Source of the DNA: Sipunculus nudus | Lineage: Eukaryota > Annelida > Sipuncula > Golfingiida > Sipunculidae | Reading direction: 5' to 3' | Length of the DNA: 64,000 bases | Assembly: GCA_026874595.1 (NCBI GenBank) | Contig: CM049314.1 | Coordinates: 11,522,729-11,586,728 of the forward strand | Part shown: one piece after another, positions 51,968 through 61,459 of the stretch | Numbering within the stretch: position 1 is the stretch's first letter | Layout of the letters: every line of letters starts with the position of its first letter | The notes under the pieces: generated by a model | The model's database searches: none | What the model was told of the DNA's origin: nothing | Seen by the model: only the letters and a program-made list of their open reading frames with translations | Position numbers and translations under genes: made by a program

Positions 51968-52019
<52 letters not shown>
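51968..52019. repeat. (TA)n microsatellite, 52 bp
   Basis: Pure TA tract about 80 bp left of the solo LTR. Confidence 0.98.
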
Positions 52020-52022
<3 letters not shown>

Positions 52023-52099
52023 CACGGAACCTAATATCAACAGATCACGTATGCGTGATGAACATAAATATTGTAATGGAGATAAAAAAAATCAGATTC

Positions 52100-52896
52100 T
52101 GTAACATTAGGCAGCGTGAAATGTCTAGGGGAATGAATAAAGAAGTCAGTGGTTTTTTGCTTACAAATAAATATAATTTATTCCTAAAACAATCCCGACA
52201 TTGCATTACACCGAATCAATACAATTACACAGTACAACAACAGTACAACAGCCAATCAATATAGTCACACAGCATAATAAAAAAATGCACAGTACCTGGG
52301 TACCACCACTGCCACAGCGACAAGTCCTTTAAAATGTATAAAACGGATGAACAGTTCACACAAATCTTCCCAGAGAACAACAGTCCAATGTAACTACAAA
52401 ATCAATCTACTGTAATCCAAAGTGAAATCCTGGCAGTGATCCGAAAGGCAAACTGAAGACTATATAAAATCCGTCACAAATTTAGAAGAAAATCTATAAT
52501 TGTCGCACTTATCGGAAAAGGTCGACAACTGACTTACACGCTTCTGTCTCCGCTGGAATATTTCTCTCCTCTCCTCTCTCTCTCGGCTCTAAACACAGCC
52601 CCTTATTTATAACATCTCACTCCAAGCCGAGAACTGTCGTATTCTCGAACAATCCAAAGAACTTAACATGATACACAGTACAGGAAACATCTAGAACAAC
52701 GAACACCGTGTTTCTACACACCAGGGTCCACACGTGAGCCGGCCCGGTTCGGCTGTCGAGAAAGCCCCAGACTAGCATGACCACTGTTTACACGTAAGAC
52801 CCCAGGCGTGGGCCGGGCTATGTCGCCATAGATTAAACCGAGCGCTGTGTAGGGTTCACATGTAAGACTGCTGCTTAGAATAAAAGAGACATCTGT

Positions 52897-52900
<4 letters not shown>
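52100..52900 (-). mobile_element. Probable solo LTR, 801 bp
   Basis: Read on the minus strand it starts TGTTACAG and ends AATGTTACA, the TG...CA ends expected of an LTR. It has a TATA-like GTTATAAATAAGGG at about 52612-52622 and, about 430 bp further, GGAATAAATT, a polyadenylation signal near 52178-52183. That spacing gives plausible U3, R and U5 parts. No primer-binding site or polypurine tract adjoins it and no second LTR is seen, so it looks solo. I could not find a 5-bp target duplication, the right flank being a TA tract. Confidence 0.5.

Positions 52901-52949
<49 letters not shown>
52901..52949. repeat. (TA)n microsatellite, 49 bp
   Basis: A TA tract lying exactly between the end of the LTR and the left arm of the palindrome, overlapping the palindrome by its last four bases. 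Confidence 0.97.
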
Positions 52950-52951
<2 letters not shown>

Positions 52952-53129
52952 TGGAAAGGGTATACACAGAAAAGTGGTTCACTGCCAGTGGGATTCGAAC
53001 CCACGATCTTCCGATTTCCGGTGCGGCTGCCTTAGACCACTAAGGCAGCCGCACCGGAAATCGGAAGATCGTGGGTTCGAATCCCACTGGCAGTGAACCA
53101 CTTTTCTGTGTATACCCTTTCCATCTATA
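52946..53129. repeat. Perfect palindrome: two 90-bp arms, 4-nt loop
   Basis: Arms 52946-53035 and 53040-53129 are exact reverse complements at every base checked, with loop ACCA. Each arm carries a pol III B box (GGTTCGAATCC) inside a T-arm-like GTGGG...CCCAC stem. A-box-like TGGTCTAAGGC lies across the centre on the minus strand, so that strand reads as a Leu/Ser-like tRNA-derived SINE head ending in a TTTT terminator. Transcribed, it would form a 90-bp hairpin. TA tracts lie on both sides. It may be an inverted SINE pair, a foldback element or an assembly artefact. Confidence 0.95.
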
Positions 53130-53159
53130 AAACAATGAACCAGCATGGCTACTCATACA

Positions 53160-53161
<2 letters not shown>

Positions 53162-53204
<43 letters not shown>
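53162..53204. repeat. (TA)n microsatellite, 43 bp
   Basis: A TA tract between the palindrome and the hammerhead motif. Confidence 0.98.
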
Positions 53205-53209
<5 letters not shown>

Positions 53210-53224
53210 TATGATTCTAACCAT

Positions 53225-53272
53225 ATTCACCTGATGATCGGGTCGCAATCCGTGAAACAGACTGTTGTGAAT
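53225..53272 (+). ncRNA. Hammerhead ribozyme motif, type I, short stem III
   Basis: Core boxes CTGATGA (53231-53237) and GAAA (53254-53257) are present. Stem I: ATTCAC (53225-53230) pairs fully with GTGAAT (53267-53272). Stem II: CGGGT (53239-53243) pairs with ATCCG (53248-53252), including one G-U, around loop CGCA. Stem III: A53257-U65, C58-G64 and A59-U63 close a GAC loop. The nucleotide before stem I on the 3' side is U53266, so cleavage would follow 53266. The one oddity is a U-U at the base of stem II (53238 and 53253), where G-C is usual. Hammerheads with tiny stem III are known from Penelope-like elements and retrozymes, so this is likely the ribozyme of such an element. The host element was not otherwise identified. 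Confidence 0.7.
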
Positions 53273-53303
53273 TTTTAGTGTTGTTTTTCTCCAGAGTTAT
53301 ACC

Positions 53304-53332
53304 GCTCTGGCCTAGTCTGTAGGCCATAGAGC
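53304..53332. other. Small hairpin downstream of the hammerhead
   Basis: GCTCTGGCCT pairs with AGGCCATAGAGC around AGTCTGT, leaving a two-base bulge. It may be part of the same element as the ribozyme. A short TA run follows at about 53360-53374. Confidence 0.35.
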
Positions 53333-53621
53333 ACTTTACATCGAAGGGTAACACTACCTTCTATATATATATATATTGTTTTTTAATATAGCTTAGTCCG
53401 ACTGTCTGAGTTTTATAAGGTGGCAGCATGAGTAGCGTTATCAGTTTCCAGTACGTCATGTCACAATAAGAATGAAGCAAACAACGAATATATTAGTTTC
53501 AAAGAAAATGTACAGCGTAATCTGTAAGCAAATGGCTGCACTACCTGCCCGGGGCGGAATACAGTTATCCAGCAAAAGTCGGCTTACTCTGTCCGAATGG
53601 TAAAAAGTAGGATAACAACTC

Positions 53622-53626
<5 letters not shown>

Positions 53627-53688
<62 letters not shown>
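53627..53688. repeat. (TA)n microsatellite, 62 bp
   Basis: A pure TA tract just left of the TTAT-flanked transposon-like element. Confidence 0.98.
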
Positions 53689-53694
<6 letters not shown>

Positions 53695-53724
53695 TAATAA
53701 AAACATACCCAAATCAGTCTTTAT

Positions 53725-54768
53725 CCCATAAGCGCACAATTTGGGTCATTTATGACCCAAGGCAGGTTTTTAATTGAGGCGTTTTGATAGATTTAATCAA
53801 CAAATGTTTCCCATAAAATAAAGAGGCAATTTATTCCTCCTTTAACTTGTCATAACTACTTTACAGAGATTGGGTTTTTGGTGTGGAGAATATTCTGAAA
53901 AGCCTTATGGGTACATTAGTGACCCCATGTAGAAAGATATGTCTTTCCTTTAACATTATAGACTCTGATCGTGTAGTAATTTTCCATCTATTATCCATGC
54001 ACATATCGCAAATTATTCAATCGGACCATGACCAAGAGACAGTAACAGTGACCAGACTATGTAGAAAATTCCGATACATCTTTGGGTTTATGCGGGTTGA
54101 CAGCCGAGTTACCTTTGGCAAACTTGCTGCTTTCAGAGATTTAATGACAATAATTATTTGTTAGGGGTGCCCCATTACCTAAATTATATAAACCTATTTC
54201 TTTTGTTCTTATCTCTATGTAGAGGATCATCTGGTTGCGTTTAAAGGCAGATACAGTTTTTTGTCAGTCTGCATATCCCAAACGAAACAGTCATGGCATA
54301 TAGATCTGAGCTGAGATGCGTGAACATGTTACCCCTTGAAAGCCTACTTTAAAGTAACTTGTTTATAGGAATTTTGGTGTTTATATAATACAAGCAAACT
54401 GTTATAATTAATTCGAACAAACAACGACTATTATTTCTCCAAAATATCATATTTCAACAAAGACAATAATGTTTTCAGGAAGAAAAATAAGAATAATAGT
54501 CCAAATGAATGAAACGTGTTCTTAAACAATTCGTACAATTGCGTTTGTGCCTTTTTTACTCTTTTGTGCTTAAAATGAATGAAAGCGATAATTAACTGTC
54601 ATTAGAACACTTAAGAATGTTTTTTAAAAAGGATGGAAAAAGCATAATAGGATCATCCCAAAAAGAACCGTTCAAAGATTGTTTTTATGTGAAAAAATGT
54701 AATAGGGTCTTAAATGACCCCACTCGGTCATTTTAGACCCTAAAATAGCTTAATTGGTCCCTTGAGGG
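53725..54768. mobile_element. TTAT-flanked element with piggyBac-like ends, 1044 bp
   Basis: TTAT flanks both sides (53721-53724 and 54769-54772). The left end is CCCATAAGCGC and the right end, reverse-complemented, CCCTCAAGGGACC. Subterminal palindromes occur at each side: TTGGGTCAT/ATGACCCAA at 53741-53760, and GGGTCTTAAATGACCCC plus GGTCATTTTAGACCC at 54705-54741. A four-base target site close to TTAA and CCC ends recall piggyBac. The interior ORF (93 codons, 53883-54164) has no transposase motif I recognise. It is probably non-autonomous or decayed. Confidence 0.5.
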
Positions 54769-54774
54769 TTATCA

Positions 54775-55335
54775 ATGTACCAAAATTTGAATAAAAAATG
54801 CAAAACGTCTTTGTCCTTGATCCAAAGATTGTCATTTTGAAAACTCGCAGAAATATGGATATTTGTAACTGATTGATTTGGACATCGGGCCCATCGTCCA
54901 GTGCAAACATGGGCGGAGCGGAGAAATAGCCAGCATTTCCTGAATACACAATGGACACTATATCTTGTATCGTCCTGAATAGTTCGTGCTTCAGGGAAAG
55001 TATTGAGCCTACCTGTAAGAGCACGGCACAAACAAACACTAGCCGATACCAGTGGGCGTGTGATAGGTTTACCGTTTACTTTGAGGTGGACTTTAATGTC
55101 CAGTGAATGTCCACCATGGTTTGTTATGATAAGGAGCCGTTACTAGGCGTGGTCAGTGTGTGGGTTGACAACATATTTTTGTAAATGTGCCGGGAATAAA
55201 GAACTTTAAAATATGAGGATATTAAAATGTGAGAATGCAACCAGAGCAGGATTCTTATCCAGGTTCTTCAGGTCATCTTACATTTTTGTAGTAGAGGAGT
55301 GTTGCTTCTTAGATACGTCCAGATACGGCCCTCAT
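54775..55335. other. No gene seen
   Basis: Overlapping minus ORFs of 99 and 93 codons in two frames (54740-55039) share the same DNA and overlap the transposon end. Neither has a domain. Confidence 0.5.
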
Positions 55336-55337
55336 TT

Positions 55338-55420
55338 GGAGCAGTGGCGTTATCTTCTAGGGTGGGGGATGACTCGCAGACAGAAACGCGCGCGCGCACA
55401 CACACACATTCATATATATA

Positions 55421-55472
<52 letters not shown>

Positions 55473-55812
55473 CACCTACCTTTTTAGCGTCTGTATGACA
55501 CATTTCAAATATCTTACAATTAAGTATAAGATTTAAGAAAATAAGGTATTATATTTACAGTGTAAATTCATTCTAAACCAGGATTAGATAAATTATTTCA
55601 TAGTAAACTCATAAATGGAACCATAGTCTATATTTCTAATTATTAATATATTGCATTTGCAATACATAAAAATTATGCTCTAAAAAGAAGGGGGGGGGGT
55701 TGATTATATTGACCATCCCACTTGCCAAAAAGTGTATGTGCTAGGGGTGGGGATGGTGGTGGTGGGGGGGGGGGGAGATATATACTCCTATCCCCCATAC
55801 TGACGCCCCTTA
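55338..55812. mobile_element. Possible inverted-repeat element containing simple repeats
   Basis: The left AGTGGCGTTATCTTCTAGGG then TGGGGGATG is partly mirrored by the right end, which reverse-complemented reads AGGGGCGTCAGTATGGGGG then ATAGG. Inside lie a CG/CA/TA compound microsatellite (55387-55471) and a G-rich tract (55763-55775). Terminal similarity is moderate and no target duplication is evident. Confidence 0.3.
55387..55471. repeat. Compound (CG)n(CA)n(TA)n microsatellite
   Basis: Twenty-two bases of strictly alternating pyrimidine-purine (CG then CA, 55387-55408) run into interrupted TA tracts to 55471. Such alternation favours Z-DNA. Confidence 0.95.
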
Positions 55813-55814
55813 TT

Positions 55815-56525
55815 CCGAGTCAGTTTGTTCATCTTGAACAACTAATGACAGCAGTGGGTGGAGCAACGTATTTTGAAGAACCTGAGCGTCCTTTGCAAGA
55901 AATACATTAGTAATTTGTAAACTTAATTTTTAGGAGATAAGCGCCTTGCTGGAAGTTTCAAGGAAAGTAAATATTAAAAAAATACGATTTCATAAGCACA
56001 GTTGGACAATTATTTGGGTCAGTAAATCAAACACTTTTTTAAATAGTATTTTAATATATTTTTGTAATAATGTAACAACAAGAAAAAAGATGCGTTTGAT
56101 TAAAAATAATTCATGAAACAGTTTTTTTAATTATTTGGTGATAAGGTTAGATAATAACGAATTATATCATTAATCTGCTCGTAATCTGTGCAGCTGTACC
56201 GTAAAACCTTGAGTTCCCATTGTTTAACAACAGGAATTTATTGGTACTTTTATATTGACTGTGGGCTGGCAACCTCCTGAGCCAGTATTCACGGGGTGAC
56301 AGCTTGGGTGTCTAATTTTTCCGGAGGACCTTGTCGTAGTTATTGACCTGTGGTTATTTGACTGGGCAACGGCTCCGGAAGTGGAGAGTCTCTTATCGAC
56401 TACTTCAGGACAAGGTCACCCCCGCCAGTCGCCAGATCACGTGATCAGATGGGTCAATATGCAGCCGTGGGCAGATCATCCGGAGCTGTCAGTAACAATC
56501 TGACATCTTGTAGTCAGGAACCGGC
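55815..56525. other. No gene seen
   Basis: AT-rich to 56170, then a more GC-balanced 350 bp leading into the degenerate start of the 52-bp satellite. There is no recognisable frame. Confidence 0.5.
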
Positions 56526-56529
56526 CATG

Positions 56530-59130
56530 ATTCTCTTAACATATGGATCCGCACTGCCCCCGCGTGTTCTATTTTCGTTTATTTCTTACAATACAAGGAT
56601 CAACGCTGCTCCCGAAATTTATACTTCCAAATATTTCTCACAATACATGGATTGTCACCGCCCCTATTTGTTATTCTTTTACATGTTTCATGCATACAAT
56701 ACCTGGATCATCACTGCCTCCGTATGTTATACTTTTAACATATTCCATTACACGGAACACCACCGCCCTGGTATATTATAACATATTTCATTCCGCGGAT
56801 CATCACTGCTCTGTATTTAATACTTTCATATCTTTCATTACAAGGACCATCACTGCCCCTGTATTTTATTCTTTTACATATTTCTTTACAAGGATCATCA
56901 CTGCCCCTGTATTTGATACCTACACATATTTCACTACAAGAATAATCACTGCCCAGATATGTTATACTTTTACATATTTCATTCATTACATGGAACATCA
57001 CTGTCCCTGTATTTGATACTTACGTATATATTTCACTACAAGGATCATCACTGCCCAGATATGTTATAGTTTTACATATGTCATTACATGGATCATCTAG
57101 GCTCCCGTATGTTATACTTTTACATATTTCATTCATTACACTGATCATTACTGCTCCGGTATGTTATACTTTTACATATTTCATTTATTACACCTATCAT
57201 TACTGCTCCGGTATGTTATACTTTTACATATTTCATTCATTACACCGATCATTACTGCTCCGGTATGTTATACTTTTACATATTTCATTCATTACACCGA
57301 TCATTACTGCTCCGGTATGTTATACTTTTACATATTTCATTCATTACACCGATCATTACTGCTCCGGTATGTTATACTTTTACGTATTTCATTCATTACA
57401 CCGATCATTACTGCTCCGGTATGTTATACTTTTACGTATTTCATTCATTACACCGATCATAACTGCTTCGGTATGTTATACTTTTACATATTTCATTCAT
57501 TACACCGATCATTACTGCTCCGGTATGTTAAACTTTTACATATTTCATTCATTACACCGATCATTACTGCTCCGGTATGTTATACTTTTACATATTTCAT
57601 TCATTACACCGATCATTACTGCTCCGGTATGTTATACTTTTACATATTTCATTCTTTACACCGATCATTACTGCTCCGGTATGTTATACTTTTACATATT
57701 TCATTCATTACACCGATCATTACTGCTCCGGTATGTTATACTTTTTCATATTTCATTCATTACACCGATCATTACTGCTCCGGTATGTTATACTTTTACA
57801 TATTTCATTCATTACACGGATCATTACTGCTCCGGTATGTTATACTTTTACATATTTCATTCATTACACCGATCATTACTGCTCCGGTATGTTATACTTT
57901 TACATATTTCATTCATTACACCGATCATTAATGCTCCGGTATGTTATACTTTTACATATTTCATCCATTACACCGATCATTACTGCTCCGGTATGTTATA
58001 CTTTTACATATTTCATTCTTTACACCGATCATTACTGCTCCGGTATGTTATACTTTTACATATTTCATTCATTACACCGATCATTACTGCTCCGGTATGT
58101 TATACTTTTTCATATTTCATTCATTACACCGATCATTACTGCTCCGGTATGTTATACTTTTACATATTTCATTCATTACACCGATCATTACTGCTCCGGT
58201 ATGTTATACTTTTACATATTTCATTCATTACACCGATCATTACTGCTCCGGTATGTTATACTTTTACATATTTCATTCATTACACCGATCATTAATGCTC
58301 CGGTATGTTATACTTTTACATATTTCATCCATTACACCGATCATTACTGCTCCGGTATGTTATACTTTTACATATTTCATCCATTACACCGATCATTACT
58401 GCTCCGGTATGTTATACTTTTACATATTTCATTCATTACACCGATCATTACTGCTCCGGTATGTTATACTTTTACATATTTCATTCATTACACCGATCAT
58501 TACTGCTCCGGTATGTTATACTTTTACATATTTCATTCATTACACCGATCATTACTGCTCCGGTATGTTATACTTTTACATATTTCATTCATTACACCGA
58601 TCATTACTGCTCCGGTATGTTATACTTTTACATATTTCATTCATTACACCGATCATTACTGCTCCGGTATGTTATACTTTTACATATTTCATTAATTACA
58701 TTGATCATCACTGCCCCTGTATTTTATACTTACACATATTTTATTACACGGATCACCACTGCTCCGGTATGTTATACTTTTACATATTTCATTACGCGGA
58801 TAATATCAGCTCAAGTATTTGATACTTATGTATATATTTCACTACAAGAATCATCACTGCCCAGATATGTTATACTTTTACATATTTCATTACACGGATC
58901 ATCTAGGCTCCGGTAAGTTATACTTTTACATATTTCATTCAAGACACGGATTATCACTTCCCCTGTAATTGACAAGTACACATATTTAATTACACGGATC
59001 ATCACTGCCCCGGTATGTTATGCTTTAACATATTTATTTACACGGATCATCTAGGCCCCGGTGTGTTATACCTTCACATATTTCATTACACGGATTATCA
59101 CCGTCCTGATATGTTATACTTTTACATATA
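56530..59130. repeat. 52-bp satellite array, left block
   Basis: The unit is GTATGTTATACTTTTACATA, TTTCATTCATTACACCGATC, ATTACTGCTCCG. About thirty nearly identical units fill 57110-58690. Both margins (56530-57110 and 58690-59130) hold diverged, irregular units. Since 52 is one more than a multiple of three and the unit has no forward stop, very long ORFs (up to 405 codons) run through in all three frames. They are not genes. Confidence 0.97.
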
Positions 59131-60027
59131 GGGCCCCTCTTATTCCTTGTCTATGTGTTGCCTCTCAAGAGAATTATCGAGAGCTTTGATTAACAAAGGC
59201 ACGGCTATGCTTATGACTTGCAGTTATAAAGCTATTTTACCTTATCCAGTATATCTTGTTTCTCATCTGCAATTGGAGAACTGGAAAGATGTGCTGCAAC
59301 AGTATGAACCTGGATGATTGTGAACAAACTGAAAATAAATGACTCAAAGACCGAGTTCCTTGTCATAGCACCTAAGTTCCATCTATCAAGGATCCTACAA
59401 ACGCAACCAAGGATAACAATTGGCAAAGCGCGCATTATTCCATCTACCTCTGTTCGGAACCTTGGAGCAATATCTGATCCTGTTATCTTGTGCTTGAGTA
59501 CAGATATCAGCACGACAGTCAGAAGTATGTATTACCACATTCGAAGGATTACCAGGATCCGTGGCCATCTCGACGATTAAACAACTACTAAGGTCATCCG
59601 GGCAGTTATCATATCTAGATTGGACGTTAACTACAGCTTGCTAACACAGAACTGTTCTGCCCGCCTCCTCACCAGAACAAAGTACAGGGAACATATAACA
59701 CCAGGACTAGGGAATCTACACTGGTTGCCGGTGGAAAGGCGTATTCAGTTCAAGATGGTAGTTCAGGTGTTCAAATCACTCCATGCAGACTCTTTTCCTC
59801 AATATATAAAGGAGCTTATTCAGGAATATAAGCCTACTAGAACACTAGAGACACACGGAGACACACGACAGCTTTTTGTTCCTATTTCGCATAATGCATA
59901 TTGGAATAGAGCATTCACCAGATTTGCACCAGTCGCACGAAACTCCCTCCCACTAGATCTCAGAATGGCAGACTCTCTTGCATCTTTCAAGAAGTGCCTG
60001 AAAACGTACTTTTTTTTCCAAGTTTGA
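59131..60027 (+). mobile_element. 5'-truncated, inactive CR1/L2-type LINE (3' part of the RT ORF)
   Basis: One plus frame reads from GPLLFLVYVLPL (a conserved reverse transcriptase block) through HGYAYDLQL, where the catalytic YADD has become YAYD, then TWMIVNKLKINDSKTEF, VRNLGAI, SRLD, CSARLLTRTKYREHITP, LHWLPVERRI and the C-terminal RNSLPLDLR...SFKKCLKTY. Stops interrupt it at 59191, 59227, 59305 and 59578, and the expected tyrosine-rich segment after SRLD is deleted. This is the palm end, thumb and C-terminal tail of a Jockey-superfamily (CR1/L2-like) ORF2. It is a dead copy inserted in the satellite. Confidence 0.92.
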
Positions 60028-60080
60028 CTTGTTAAGCGCACAGAAATGAAGTATACATACATAAAAACATAAAACATTAT
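60028..60080 (+). mobile_element. 3' tail of the LINE
   Basis: A short 3' UTR ends in ATACATACATAAAAACATAA, a simple-repeat tail of the sort used by CR1/L2 elements instead of poly-A. It then returns directly to satellite sequence. Confidence 0.6.
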
Positions 60081-60245
60081 ATGGATCATCACTACCCCTA
60101 TATTTGATACTTTCACATATTTCATTACATGGATCATTACACTATCTGCAGTTTATACTTGCACATATCTCTTACAATACACAGATGGATTATCACTACC
60201 TTAGCATGATATACTTCAAATACATGGATCATCTCTGCCCTGAAT
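60081..60245. repeat. 52-bp satellite array, right block (degenerate)
   Basis: ATGGATCATCACTACCCCTA, TTTGATACTTTCACATATTT and CATTACATGGATCATT continue the satellite after the LINE for about three to four diverged units. The phase is close to that expected if the LINE simply split a unit. Confidence 0.8.
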
Positions 60246-60249
60246 TTAA

Positions 60250-61430
60250 TGATTTCGATTCCGCATATCCTTGATAAATATCCTGCACTGAAGTTCAAAT
60301 GATAACTAAACAGAGGCAAAAATGTATTGAATAAATACAGGAAAAGTAGGTCAATACATATAAAATTTGATAATGTTTCGGAATAAAATGATCGGATAAT
60401 GCCAGCGATCATGAAGAGGCCTGCAGATGTGTAAAATGCATTCAACCTGACCACAAATTACTACACCCAAGATCGCGTCCTGTTAACCAATCTGTTCAGA
60501 TATTACATCGGATTTTTTAAATATTTTTACTTAGTTTTAATATAGTCATATCCACTTTCCATTTCCACGCAATGTTGACTCCAGACACTATGTGCATACA
60601 TTAAAAGGAAATTGTAACTCCATAAAAAAACCCATAAATATAACGTTAATGTAACCTTATTGAACAAGGGAGGTACAGGCGAACAGGGTACATGTCCAGG
60701 TCTTTTAGTCCTACAGGCCGTTAAAGATTTGCTCAGTTACATCACAACCGACATCTGACCCAATACTGCAGAGGGAATAGCAGAATGCATCAAATAAACA
60801 CAAGAGTATAGGTTGAAGTCCTTCTGGGATCTGTACCGGATGGCCCTAATAGTATATTCCGGAAAACTAGACCAGAGAAGCGTAAACAATTTAGGCATAA
60901 TAATAACCACTGAATATCTAACCAACTTTTCAATGCATTACAATGCCAAGCAAATCAAAGTGGAGTGAAATTAGGCTATGACTGTACATACAAGATAATC
61001 ATTGACATACATACTAAAAAAAAATTGTGGTAAAAAAGCAAGCTCTAGTATATATTAACAACAGAAGCATCATGATCAACACTGATATGGGAAAGTCTGT
61101 TTTGATGCAACGAAACCCAAAACAATGGAAAAGGGAAAATTGTTATGAATGTAGAACGATCCTATAGAATTAAAGAAACGGCTTTCAAGTGCATTATTAT
61201 AAACTGCAGATGTGACTTTGTGCTATATCTAGGAACTGAGCGTAGTCCTGATTGGATGACATTTACATTAATTTTCCTATTGTAACTAGCTTATACCGAG
61301 AATCATATAGTCTGTCAGCACAGGGATTATTGTCTTTGGGAACTAAGCATATTTACCCTTTGTTGCAGCAATCAAACTTAGAAGTATTAACCATCTCAGG
61401 CACAACAATAGTGATAAGGCAGCAGTTCAG
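60250..61430. other. No gene seen
   Basis: AT-rich sequence. Minus ORFs at 60137-60454 and 60737-60925 show no domain. Confidence 0.5.
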
Positions 61431-61433
61431 ATT

Positions 61434-61456
61434 AAAAAAAAAAAAAAAAAAAAAAA
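61434..61456. repeat. Poly-A tract, 23 bp
   Basis: Uninterrupted A run. It might mark a retroposed sequence, but no source or target duplication is evident. Confidence 0.9.
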
Positions 61457-61459
61457 CAC

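Noticed and set aside
52977-53046. Functional tRNA gene in the palindrome
   Set aside because: B box and T stem are good, but the anticodon stem and acceptor do not fold as a normal tRNA on the minus strand. A tRNA-derived SINE head is more likely.
54740-55039. Overlapping 99- and 93-codon minus ORFs
   Set aside because: Two frames over the same DNA without homology, and they overlap the end of a transposon-like element.
57078-58916. ORFs of 405, 372, 293, 256 and 203 codons
   Set aside because: They are translations of the 52-bp satellite in overlapping frames. They have no unique sequence, no start context and no domain.
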